38,281 nucleotides of DNA from Acidobacteriota bacterium (GTDB lineage Bacteria; Acidobacteriota; Vicinamibacteria; Vicinamibacterales; UBA2999), in NCBI GenBank assembly GCA_023265015.1, contig JAHFUO010000007.1, positions 1 through 38,281 of the forward strand, written 5' to 3'. Shown piece after piece: positions 7,975 to 17,983 of the stretch; position 1 is the first letter of the stretch; every line of letters begins with the position of its first letter. A program made the translations under genes and the position numbers. The notes below the pieces were generated by a model. The model did no database searches, had not been told where the DNA came from, and worked only from the letters and a program-made list of their open reading frames with translations.

Positions 7975-8667
7975 TCTAGACGACCGCCGCCGTCAACGCT
8001 CTGACCTCCCGCGCTCCCGCGCGCTTCAACACCCGTGCGCAGGCGTCCAGCGTCGCCCCCGTCGTCCGGACATCGTCAACCAGCACGAGGATGCGGCCGT
8101 CGATCGGCGGCCCGTCCCGCCTTCGCTCTCCGAGCTTCGTCGCGCAAGAAAGGGCCGCCCCACACTCGATGAAGGGCGAGAGGATGAAGGCGTCGCGCAC
8201 GTTGGAGCGGCGCACGCGGGCGGGCAGACCCATCTGCGGCGGCGTGACGCGCACGCGCCACAGCGCGTGGACGATCGGCTGATCGAGCTCCCTGGCGAGA
8301 TCGAGCGCCTGGTTGAAGCCGCGCCGCAGGCGGCGCCACGGATGCAGCGGCACCGCCACCACGCCATCCGCATCGCTCAGCAGCGGCGCGCCCGCGTCGC
8401 GCATCAACCTGCCGAGCGGCTGGGCCAGCGATCGTCGTCTCTCGTACTTGAACGCGTGAATGATGTCGCGGAGCGCGCCTTCATAGCGTCCCGCCGCGAT
8501 CCCGCCGTCGATCGCACCCTGGCTGGGACATCCCGGATGGGCGGCGCGACTCACGGCGCTCCAGCAGAGCGCGCAGACGCATCCCGTCGACGGGGCGTCG
8601 AGCGGATGGCCGCACGCCGCGCAGCCCGGCGCGAGCGTCGCCGCAATCAGCGCGTCGAGGGCGCGCG

Positions 8668-9600
<933 letters not shown>

Positions 9601-9651
9601 GACACCGGGTGTGATTTTCGAAGTCATCTCGTGAAAATCACACCCGGTGTC
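9601..9651. repeat. perfect 19-bp palindrome with 13-base loop (REPIN-like)
   Basis: GACACCGGGTGTGATTTTC at 9601-9619 is exactly complementary to 9633-9651, with a 13-base spacer. It fills the junction between the rsfS stop codon (TAA at 9652-9654) and the start region of the AAA+ regulator. Its inner edge (TTTTCGAA) resembles that of the palindrome in trmFO at 18543-18610, suggesting related mobile palindromes. Such elements are usually moved by REP-associated Y1 transposases (RAYTs); none is encoded in this window. Confidence 0.9.
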
Positions 9652-10030
9652 TTATTCCAAAAATTCGTGGCGCTCGGCGTTGCCCCACAGGCGCTCGAGC
9701 TCGTAGAACGCGCGGCACTCGCGGCTGAAGACGTGCACGACGAAGTTGAAGTAATCGAGCAGAATCCACTGTGATTTCTCCACGCCCTCTTTGAGGTGGG
9801 GGCGTTCCCCGAATTCCGTCCTCAGCGTGTCTTCTACCGCATCGGCGAGCGCGTTGATCTGGCGCGGGTTCGTGCCGGTGCAGATCACGAAGTAGTCCGT
9901 GAAGCCGACCGCCTTGCGCAGGTCGAGCACCACGACGTCGACCGCCTTCTTGTCGAGCGTCGCGCGGACCGCGCCCGCCACCGCCTTGGGCAGCCGCGCC
10001 GGTGGCTTCCTGCGCGGCGTGCCGCCGGAT

Positions 10031-10053
<23 letters not shown>
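9652..10053 (-). CDS. rsfS: ribosomal silencing factor RsfS
   Basis: A 133-aa protein of the RsfS/Iojap family. It binds L14 on the 50S subunit and blocks subunit joining when nutrients are short. Recognisable parts are VVVLDLRKAVGFTDYFVICTG, the TNPRQINALADAVE segment, GVEKSQWILLDYFNFVVHVF and the C-terminal FYELERLWG. An extra basic N-terminus of about 25 residues (SGGTPRRKPPARLP) precedes the domain. The ATG at 10053 overlaps the nadD 3' end by 23 bases. The nadD-rsfS pair is widely conserved. Confidence 0.95.
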
Positions 10054-11911
<1,858 letters not shown>

Positions 11912-11912
11912 A

Positions 11913-12170
11913 CTATTCGACGGGGATGATGGAGATCTTGCGGCCGTGCTGGCCGTGATCTTCGAAGCGGACCTTGCCGTCGACTTTCGCGAACAAGGTG
12001 TGGTCCTTCCCGAGCCCGACATTCAGTCCCGGCTCGAAGCGGCGTCCCTTCTGCCGCACGAGGATTGAGCCGCCGGTGACGAGGTTCCCGTCATGGCGCT
12101 TGACGCCAAGGCGCTGCGAGTTGCTGTCGCGGCCGTTGCGTGAGCTGCCCTGTCCTTTTTTATGTGCCAT
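11913..12170 (-). CDS. rpmA: 50S ribosomal protein L27
   Basis: An 85-aa L27 whose N-terminus ([20 protein letters not shown]) lies near the peptidyl transferase centre. The family run [20 protein letters not shown] is intact, as is the [13 protein letters not shown] segment. No Firmicute-type cleavable N-terminal extension is present. It is cotranscribed with rplU upstream; the 36-base gap between them contains a hairpin repeat and no obvious Shine-Dalgarno sequence. Confidence 0.97.
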   Translation of the reverse strand: MAHKKGQGSSRNGRDSNSQRLGVKRHDGNLVTGGSILVRQKGRRFEPGLNVGLGKDHTLFAKVDGKVRFEDHGQHGRKISIIPVE

Positions 12171-12184
12171 AGCTAGTACCGTTC

Positions 12185-12206
12185 GGACGGGTCTAAAGAC
12201 CCGTCC
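12185..12206. repeat. short hairpin repeat between rplU and rpmA
   Basis: GGACGGGTCT and AGACCCGTCC form perfect 10-bp arms around two bases. On the minus strand the element directly follows the TAG stop of rplU, so the gene end reads TAGGGACGGGTCT. This is the same geometry as the repeats after the 87-aa gene (4783) and the lipoprotein gene (12657). It belongs to the GTAGG(G/C)CGGGT family. Confidence 0.75.
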
Positions 12207-12524
12207 CTACCCTGTCTGGATATCCGTAATCCTCACGCGCGTGAAGATGCTGCGGTGGCCGCGCGTCTTGCGGAACCCCTTGCGGCGCTTCGTCTTGAAC
12301 ACGCGCAGCTTCGGCCCGCGCGCCTCGCCGTCGACCACGCCGATGACCTTCGCGTTGGCGACAAACGGCGCGCCCGCGACGATGTCGCCCGCATCCTTCT
12401 CGACAAGCAGCACCTGTTCGAACGTGAACTCGGAGCCCAGTTCACCGGGCGTGCCGTCGACTTCGATGACGGCGCCGGGTGACACTTTGATCTGATGGCC
12501 ACGGGCCTGGATGATCGCGTACAC
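12207..12524 (-). CDS. rplU: 50S ribosomal protein L21
   Basis: A 105-aa L21 binding 23S rRNA. It shows MYAIIQARGHQIKVSPGAV, the DGTPGELGSEFTFEQVLLV region, and the basic loop FKTKRRKGFRKTRGHRSIFT. The start codon is GTG at 12524, which gives the conserved MYAII N-terminus. First gene of the rplU-rpmA-obgE-nadD-rsfS run; a candidate promoter and a hairpin repeat lie upstream. Confidence 0.96.
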   Translation of the reverse strand: MYAIIQARGHQIKVSPGAVIEVDGTPGELGSEFTFEQVLLVEKDAGDIVAGAPFVANAKVIGVVDGEARGPKLRVFKTKRRKGFRKTRGHRSIFTRVRITDIQTG

Positions 12525-12539
12525 GAGCAGTCCTCACTC

Positions 12540-12562
12540 GCCGGGTCCAAAAGGACCCGGCC
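12540..12562. repeat. hairpin repeat in the rplU leader
   Basis: CCGGGTCC-aaaa-GGACCCGG (about 12541-12560), followed by CCTAC, is another copy of the GTAGGCCGGGT family. On the minus strand it lies in the presumed rplU leader, about 17-40 bases before the GTG start. A regulatory leader role cannot be told from sequence alone. Confidence 0.7.
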
Positions 12563-12605
12563 TACGTCGTACGGCCGGCCCCAACCGGGCTTCGGCAAAG
12601 GATTT

Positions 12606-12635
12606 AGCTTAACAGGCGCACGGTCGCCATGACAA
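12606..12635 (-). promoter_or_regulatory. candidate promoter of the rplU operon
   Basis: Read on the minus strand: a -35 like TTGTCA (12630-12635), an 18-base spacer, then TAAGCT (12606-12611) with a TGt extension. This would start the rplU transcript with a leader of roughly 75 bases. The -35 is good and the -10 weak, so it is a candidate only. Confidence 0.35.
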
Positions 12636-12656
12636 GGCGGGCCGTAAGGGCGCGCC

Positions 12657-13529
12657 CTACTGGAGAAGGACGCGGGTTCCCTTGATCTTCTGGCTGCTGA
12701 GCGTGCTCAGGAAGCTCGGGATCAGCCGATCCATCAGCTCGAAATAGGATGACAGCGCCGGCGTGCTCTGGTTGGCGTTGTAGAGTACTTCCTCCCGGAA
12801 GTTCTCCGAATGCATCACGGTTCCGGTGCGGCCGTCGATGAAGATGAACTTCGGCTGCAGGATGTACCCCTTCCGCTCCATGTAAGTACGGACCGGGACC
12901 ACGCGGCGCCGCCCGAACGAGTCGTAGACCTCTTCTTCACGCTGCACGATGCCCGAGCGGGCGTGCGGCGTGAACATGATGGTGCCGGTGACGATCAGCG
13001 GGTTCTGATATTCCTCGCCGATCTTCTTCCAGTACTCGACGTCCGCGAAGATGTGCTCGTACGGCTCCAGGTCTTTCTGGTCTTTGATGGCGGCCGCACG
13101 ATCGACGCTCGCCTGCTGCGGCGCCTCGCCCTTCAGTTCGCTCTTGGCCTCGGTCTTCGCTGCCGTCTTGGATTCGGACTTCTCTTCGGTCTTGCCGGTA
13201 TCGGCCTTCGTTTCCACCGCGCCTGACTCTTCGACCGCGACGTCCATCAGCGGGAGGACATCGGTGTCGATCACGCGAAGCTCGGACTTGGTGCGCAGCT
13301 GACTGCGGAGGAGGCGAGTCGTTTCCAGGTTTCCGTCGACGTCGTCGGTGCCGCCCGCGATGAAGCCGGCGACGAGCACGCGCTGGAATGCCGACACGTC
13401 CAGCTTCGGCTTGATCGGCGTTTCGATCGGGATCTCGTAGTAGCTCGTGCAGCCGGCGATCAGCAGGGCTGCGGCGAGGCTACTGAGTATCCGGGTTGTC
13501 CTGGCTGTCCTTGCGAGTCGTGCGGTCAT
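12657..13529 (-). CDS. lipoprotein of unknown function with Lys/Glu-rich insert
   Basis: A 290-aa protein with a lipoprotein signal (SLAAALLIAGC, lipid-modified Cys at about 27). It then has two conserved-looking parts separated by a low-complexity charged segment (about 103-135, made of KTEEKSESKTA and TEAKSELKGE blocks). The first part (FQRVLVAGFIAGGTDDVDGN, then LRSQLRTKSELRVIDTDVLP) resembles periplasmic proteins that compute outer-membrane assembly factors such as the CsgG/GNA1162 group, but only loosely. The second part has NPLIVTGTIMFTPHARSG and IFIDGRTGTVMHSENF. Function unknown. The ATG at 13529 overlaps the upstream TPR gene by 50 bases. The TAG stop is supplied by a hairpin repeat. 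Confidence 0.75.
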   Translation of the reverse strand: MTARLARTARTTRILSSLAAALLIAGCTSYYEIPIETPIKPKLDVSAFQRVLVAGFIAGGTDDVDGNLETTRLLRSQLRTKSELRVIDTDVLPLMDVAVEESGAVETKADTGKTEEKSESKTAAKTEAKSELKGEAPQQASVDRAAAIKDQKDLEPYEHIFADVEYWKKIGEEYQNPLIVTGTIMFTPHARSGIVQREEEVYDSFGRRRVVPVRTYMERKGYILQPKFIFIDGRTGTVMHSENFREEVLYNANQSTPALSSYFELMDRLIPSFLSTLSSQKIKGTRVLLQ

Positions 13530-13854
13530 TGATTTCCTTGAACAGCTCGTAGTTCTGTTTGATCAGCGCGTTGTTCGGCGCGAGCTCCAGCGCCTTCGCA
13601 TACGCCACACGCGCCTTCTCCAGGTCGCCCTCGTGCTCGTACGCGATCGCAAGGTTGTTGAGCGCCTCGGCATATTTCGGGTCGATCTGGGTGGCGCGCT
13701 GCCACCGGTAGATCGCTTCACGCCAGAGTCCCCGCTGCGCGACCGTGATCCCGAACTCCACCTGCTTCTTGGCGTCCGCCCGGGCGTCGTCGGCCGCCAA
13801 CGGCGCCGCGGTGGCACCGACCAGAAGGAGGACCGTCAGAACGGGAATACGCAT
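13480..13854 (-). CDS. small exported TPR protein
   Basis: About 124 aa from the ATG at 13854: a signal peptide (MRIPVLTVLLLVGATAAPLA) and then TPR-like helices. One clear repeat is AEALNNLAIAYEHEGDLEKA, with partial ones before (VAQRGLWREAIYRWQRATQI) and after (ARVAYAKALELAPNN). TPRs mediate protein contacts, and here it is probably periplasmic. An ATG at 13890 would add 12 residues ahead of the signal peptide and is less likely. It overlaps the downstream lipoprotein gene, suggesting the two products act together at the outer membrane (inference). Confidence 0.82.
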   Translation of the reverse strand: MRIPVLTVLLLVGATAAPLAADDARADAKKQVEFGITVAQRGLWREAIYRWQRATQIDPKYAEALNNLAIAYEHEGDLEKARVAYAKALELAPNNALIKQNYELFKEINDRTTRKDSQDNPDTQ

Positions 13855-14056
13855 TACGGAGTGCCTCACTATAGTCACTCGCTCGCGCAAGGCGCAAGCG
13901 CTTTGAATCTCAACAGCTTAGTCCCGTTGAGCAAGCCACATGCCACGGCTGGGCCTGAATAAACGTGTGTTTCCAGCGATATTCCTCTTCACCCCCGTCC
14001 TCCGCGCCCCACTCTCTGTCCATCATTTCGAAAGACGTGTGGCGGTTGTGACGCGG

Positions 14057-14062
14057 TATAAT
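14057..14062 (+). promoter_or_regulatory. candidate -10 box upstream of dprA
   Basis: A perfect TATAAT lies 40 bases before the dprA ATG, in a locally more AT-rich stretch. No convincing -35 is seen 16-18 bases upstream (sequence around gacgtg). Candidate only. Confidence 0.3.
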
Positions 14063-14101
14063 CCGGTCGAGGTCGGGTGCACGGTGCGATTGAGGTCGCA
14101 C

Positions 14102-15130
14102 ATGACGCCTGACGCCGCCGTCGCTCTTTCCCTCCTGCCTGTTTTTGAACTTCCGCGCGTCGGTCTCAGCGACCGCCTGCGCGCCGACGATCCCCATCTC
14201 ATCGAGCTGGCCAGGTCGTTCGCCGAACGCGCGCACGCCGTTCGCGCGGCCGCCGTGATACGCGGTATCCACGTCATCGCGTGGAACGAGCCCGGGTTTC
14301 CCGCCGCGCTGCTCACGATGACCGACATGCCGCCCGCACTTTGGTACTGCGGTCAGCTTGATGCCCTTGATGGCGTGGCGGTGGCGATTGTGGGGTCGCG
14401 CGCGGCGTCGGCGGTGGCCATCGAAACGGCGTCGAGCATCGCGTCGGATCTCGCCTCGCGCGGGATCACGGTCGTCAGCGGCCTCGCGCGCGGCGTTGAT
14501 TCCGCCGCGCATCGCGGCGCGCTGCAGACGGGCCGCACCGCGGCGGTGCTTGGCTCGGGGTTGGATCGCCTGTATCCGCCCGAGCACGCGTCGCTCGCGG
14601 CGGAGATTGCGGTGAGGGGCGTTGTGATCAGCGAGTACCCGCCGGGAACGAGCCCGTTGCCGTTTCACTTTCCCCAGCGCAACCGATTGATCAGCGGGCT
14701 GTCGCGCGCGGTGGTCGTGATCGAGGCGAACGAGAAATCAGGATCGCTCATCACCGCGACCTGCGCGCTCGAACAGGGGCGCGAGGTGATGGCGGTACCC
14801 GGCAATGTGCTCAGCGGGCGAAGCCGGGGAGCGCACGCCCTGATCCGCGACGGCGCAAAGATTGTCGAGTGTGCGGACGATATCGTAGAAGAGCTCTGGC
14901 CTCAGGGCGCTCGCGCGAAGGCGGGGCAGCCCGAGGTAAGTGCCAAAGACTCAGTCGTTTCACCCGACCCCGTCCTTCGTCGAATGGAGGCGGGACAGGC
15001 CTACGACCTCGACGGGCTGGCGGCCTTGTCAGGTCTTGAAAGCGCGCGATTGCTATCCCGGCTGATCGATCTGGAACTGCAGGGGCAACTGCGCAGGGTC
15101 GGCGGCGGTCGTTTCATGCGCCAGATGTGA
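14102..15130 (+). CDS. dprA: DNA-processing protein DprA
   Basis: A 342-aa DprA/Smf protein that loads RecA onto incoming single-stranded DNA during transformation. The Rossmann-like core is clear: VAIVGSRAASAVAIETAS, VVSGLARGVDSAAHRGAL, AVLGSGLDRLYPPEH, then FHFPQRNRLISGLSRAVVV and GSLITATCALEQGREV. It ends in a small winged-helix-like domain (DLDGLAALSGLESARLLSRL). The ATG at 14102 is preceded by GAGG with suitable spacing; the GTG at 14084 is an alternative. It heads dprA-topA-trmFO-xerC. Confidence 0.94.
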   Translation: MTPDAAVALSLLPVFELPRVGLSDRLRADDPHLIELARSFAERAHAVRAAAVIRGIHVIAWNEPGFPAALLTMTDMPPALWYCGQLDALDGVAVAIVGSRAASAVAIETASSIASDLASRGITVVSGLARGVDSAAHRGALQTGRTAAVLGSGLDRLYPPEHASLAAEIAVRGVVISEYPPGTSPLPFHFPQRNRLISGLSRAVVVIEANEKSGSLITATCALEQGREVMAVPGNVLSGRSRGAHALIRDGAKIVECADDIVEELWPQGARAKAGQPEVSAKDSVVSPDPVLRRMEAGQAYDLDGLAALSGLESARLLSRLIDLELQGQLRRVGGGRFMRQM

Positions 15131-15153
15131 ACATGCTAGTGTGAGTTTGGTGA

Positions 15154-17898
15154 ATGGCTAAAATCCCGCTCGTGATCGTGGAGTCGCCTGCGAAGGCGAA
15201 GACGCTGGGCCGCTTCCTCGGCACGAAGTACCGGGTCGAGGCGAGCTACGGCCACATCCGCGATCTGCCCGAGTCGGCCGCCGAGGTTCCCAAGGAGATC
15301 AAAGAGAAGGAGTGGGGCCGCCTCGGCGTCGATGTCGAAAACGAGTTCACGCCCTACTACGTCGTCCCGAGCGACAAGAAGAAGCAGGTCGCGCACCTCA
15401 AGACCGCGATGAAGGATGCGTCCGAGCTGCTGCTCGCAACCGACCCCGACCGCGAAGGCGAGGCGATCAGCTGGCACCTCACCCAGGTGCTCAAGCCGAG
15501 GATTCCCGTTCGGCGCATCGTCTTCCACGAGATCACCGAGGAGGCCGTGAAGGAGGCGCTCGATCATCCGGGCACGGTCAACGAGGATCTCGTGCGGGCG
15601 CAGGAGAGCCGCCGCATCCTCGATCGGCTGTACGGCTACACGCTCTCGCCGGTGCTCTGGAAGAAAGTGCAGACCGGCCTCAGCGCCGGGCGCGTGCAGA
15701 GCGTGGCCGTTCGTCTGATTGTCGAGCGCGAGGAAGAGCGCGGCAAGTTCCGCGCCGCGGTCTACTGGGATCTCGAGGCGAGACTCAAAGGCGACGGGCG
15801 CGAGTTCATCGCCACGCTCGTCCGCCTCAACGATCAGCGCGTGGCGACCGGCAAGGACTTCGACGCGCGGACCGGGGCCCTGAAGAATCAGAACGTGCGG
15901 CTCCTGGATGAAGCCGAGGCCGGCCGGCTGGTCGATGCCGTGCGCGCCAACGTGCCGTGGACGATCACGAGCGTGGAGGAGAAGCCCGGTGTCGAGCGGC
16001 CGGCGCCGCCGTTCACGACGTCGACGCTGACGCAGGAAGCGAGCCGCAAGCTCGGATTCTCCACCGAACGGACGATGCAGGTGGCGCAGCGGCTGTTCCA
16101 GGGCGAGGACATCGGGAACGGCGAGATGGAAGGCCTCATCACGTATCACCGCACCGACTCGACGACGCTGTCGGACAAGGCGCTGCAGGAATCGGCGCGC
16201 GTGATCCGCGGAATGTTCGGCGCGGAGTACTACGACGCTCCCCGGCGGTACCAGACGCGCGTGAAGAACGCCCAGGAAGCGCACGAAGCGATCCGGCCCA
16301 GCGACTTCCGGCTTGCGCCGAGCCAGCTCGAGGGCATTCTCGAGCGGGACGACCTCAGGATCTACGAGCTGATCTGGAAGCGCACGATGGCGTCGCAAAT
16401 GGTGGACGCGCGTGTGCTCCGCACGACGGTCGAGATCTCCGCGAATGGGCCCTCGACCACACTCGGGCCCGGGCCCGGCGGGGACGTCGCCGTGTTCACG
16501 GCAAGCGGCAAGGCGATCGAGTTCGCCGGCTTCCGGCGCGCCTACGTCGAGGGCAGCGACGATCCGGCGGCGGAGCTCGAGGAGCAGGAAGCAATTCTGC
16601 CGCAATGCACGGTCGGCGACCGGATCCATCAGGACGGCAGCACTCCGATCGCACTGCTCGGCACCGATCCCAAGCGCCACGAGACGACGCCGCCGGCGCG
16701 CTTCACCGAGGCGTCGCTCATCAAGGAGCTCGAGCGGCTCGGCATCGGCCGGCCGTCCACCTACGCGCCGACCATTGCCACGATCGTCCGCCGCGGCTAC
16801 GTGTTCCGGCAGAGCAAGGCGCTGGTGCCCAGCTTCACCGCGTTTGCCGTGACCAAGCTGCTGCGCGAGCACTTCGGCGACTTCGTCGAGACCGACTTCA
16901 CCGCGGAGATGGAGGATGACCTCGATGAGATCTCGCGCGGCGAGCGCGAGTGGAGCGAGTTCCTCCGCGAGTTCTACTACGGCGACAAGAAGAAGAAACA
17001 TCGCGGTCTTCTCGGCGCGGTCGAGCACGGCGCGGAGAAGGCGGATTACCCCGTGCTCGACCTCGGCACGGATTCATCGAGCGGCGAGCCGGTGCGCATC
17101 CGGATCGGCCGCTTCGGTCCGTTCGTGCAGGTGGGCGAGGGCGGACCTGGCCGCACGGCATCGTTGCCCGACGACATCGCGCCCGGGGATCTGACGGTCG
17201 ACAAGGCGATGGAGCTGGTGCGCGTGAAGGCTGAGGGTCCGCGCACGGTTGGCGTCGATCCGGCGACCGGCATGAACGTCTACGTCATGAACGGCCGCTA
17301 CGGCGCATACGTGCAGCTGGGCGAAACGCCGGAAGCGAAGAAGGCCGAAAAGCCGAAGCGCGCCTCGCTGCAGTCGGGCATGACGGAGTCGACGATCGCG
17401 CTGGAGGAAGCGCTCAAGCTGCTCTCGCTGCCGCGGGTCGTCGGCCTTCATCCGGACGACAACGCGCCGGTCACCACGAACTTCGGCCGCTTCGGGCCGT
17501 ACGTGAAGCACGGCGACGAGTTCCGCTCGCTGGACTCGGAAGATGACGTGTTCAACATCTCGTTCGATGCGGCGCTGGCACTGATGCGGGCGCCGAAGCA
17601 GTCGCGGCGCCGCCAGGCGGTGCAGCGGAAGGTCATGCGCGAGCTGACGAGCAACGGCACGACCATCCGCCTGCTGGCGGGGCGCTACGGTCCGTACGTC
17701 ACCGACGGCACCACCAACGCGTCGATCCCAAGGGGCACCAGTCCCGAATCGCTGACGTTCGAGCAGGCGACCGAGCTGCTCGAGGCGCGCCGCAGCGCCG
17801 GGCCATCGCTTCGCCGTGGCGCGGGCGGCGGCCGCCGCCGTGCGGCTCCGGCCGCCGGCGCGCGCAAGGCCACCCGCCGCAAAGCCGCAGGGGCGTAA
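15154..17898 (+). CDS. topA: DNA topoisomerase I (type IA)
   Basis: A 914-aa enzyme that relaxes negative supercoils. The TOPRIM domain starts at the N-terminus (LVIVESPAKAKTLGRFLG), with the acidic D97-P-D-R-E-G-E motif. The active-site tyrosine is in TYHRTDS at about residue 331 (usually YMRTDS). After about residue 620 the C-terminus has repeated FGPYV/YGAYV modules (RFGPFVQVGEGG, RYGAYVQLGETP, RFGPYVKHGDEF, RYGPYVTDGT) and a Lys/Arg/Ala tail, in place of four-cysteine zinc fingers. This is the type found in many non-proteobacterial lineages. A short GC-only segment near 16445-16490 encodes NGPSTTLGPGPGG and may be extra. Confidence 0.96.
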   Translation: MAKIPLVIVESPAKAKTLGRFLGTKYRVEASYGHIRDLPESAAEVPKEIKEKEWGRLGVDVENEFTPYYVVPSDKKKQVAHLKTAMKDASELLLATDPDREGEAISWHLTQVLKPRIPVRRIVFHEITEEAVKEALDHPGTVNEDLVRAQESRRILDRLYGYTLSPVLWKKVQTGLSAGRVQSVAVRLIVEREEERGKFRAAVYWDLEARLKGDGREFIATLVRLNDQRVATGKDFDARTGALKNQNVRLLDEAEAGRLVDAVRANVPWTITSVEEKPGVERPAPPFTTSTLTQEASRKLGFSTERTMQVAQRLFQGEDIGNGEMEGLITYHRTDSTTLSDKALQESARVIRGMFGAEYYDAPRRYQTRVKNAQEAHEAIRPSDFRLAPSQLEGILERDDLRIYELIWKRTMASQMVDARVLRTTVEISANGPSTTLGPGPGGDVAVFTASGKAIEFAGFRRAYVEGSDDPAAELEEQEAILPQCTVGDRIHQDGSTPIALLGTDPKRHETTPPARFTEASLIKELERLGIGRPSTYAPTIATIVRRGYVFRQSKALVPSFTAFAVTKLLREHFGDFVETDFTAEMEDDLDEISRGEREWSEFLREFYYGDKKKKHRGLLGAVEHGAEKADYPVLDLGTDSSSGEPVRIRIGRFGPFVQVGEGGPGRTASLPDDIAPGDLTVDKAMELVRVKAEGPRTVGVDPATGMNVYVMNGRYGAYVQLGETPEAKKAEKPKRASLQSGMTESTIALEEALKLLSLPRVVGLHPDDNAPVTTNFGRFGPYVKHGDEFRSLDSEDDVFNISFDAALALMRAPKQSRRRQAVQRKVMRELTSNGTTIRLLAGRYGPYVTDGTTNASIPRGTSPESLTFEQATELLEARRSAGPSLRRGAGGGRRRAAPAAGARKATRRKAAGA

Positions 17899-17901
17899 GA
17901 T

Positions 17902-17982
17902 GGCTCAGGGCTCACGACTCAAGGCTCAGGGGGCTCAAGCCTCAGCCCCTTAAGCCATGAGCCGTGAGCCTTGAGCCTTTTT
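17902..17982. repeat. word-repeat hairpin (GGCTCA words) with T-run, possible terminator
   Basis: The left arm (ggctcagggctcacgactca onward) and right arm (complement words ending gtgagccttgagcc) pair over about 36 bases with a few mismatches and a tiny loop. A run of five T follows at 17978-17982. It is the same family as 11826-11911. It lies between topA and trmFO and touches the trmFO start codon (17984), so it also replaces the usual ribosome site. It could terminate or attenuate before trmFO, but is also simply a member of a dispersed repeat class. Confidence 0.75.
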
Positions 17983-17983
17983 C

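Noticed and set aside
14948-14980. degenerate half of the trmFO-type palindrome within dprA
   Set aside because: ACTCAGTCG...CACCCGACCCCGT resembles one arm, but matches are short and there is no second arm.
15136-17028. 630-aa minus-strand frame across topA
   Set aside because: Antisense shadow of topA with typical Arg/Ala/Glu-rich composition and no domain.
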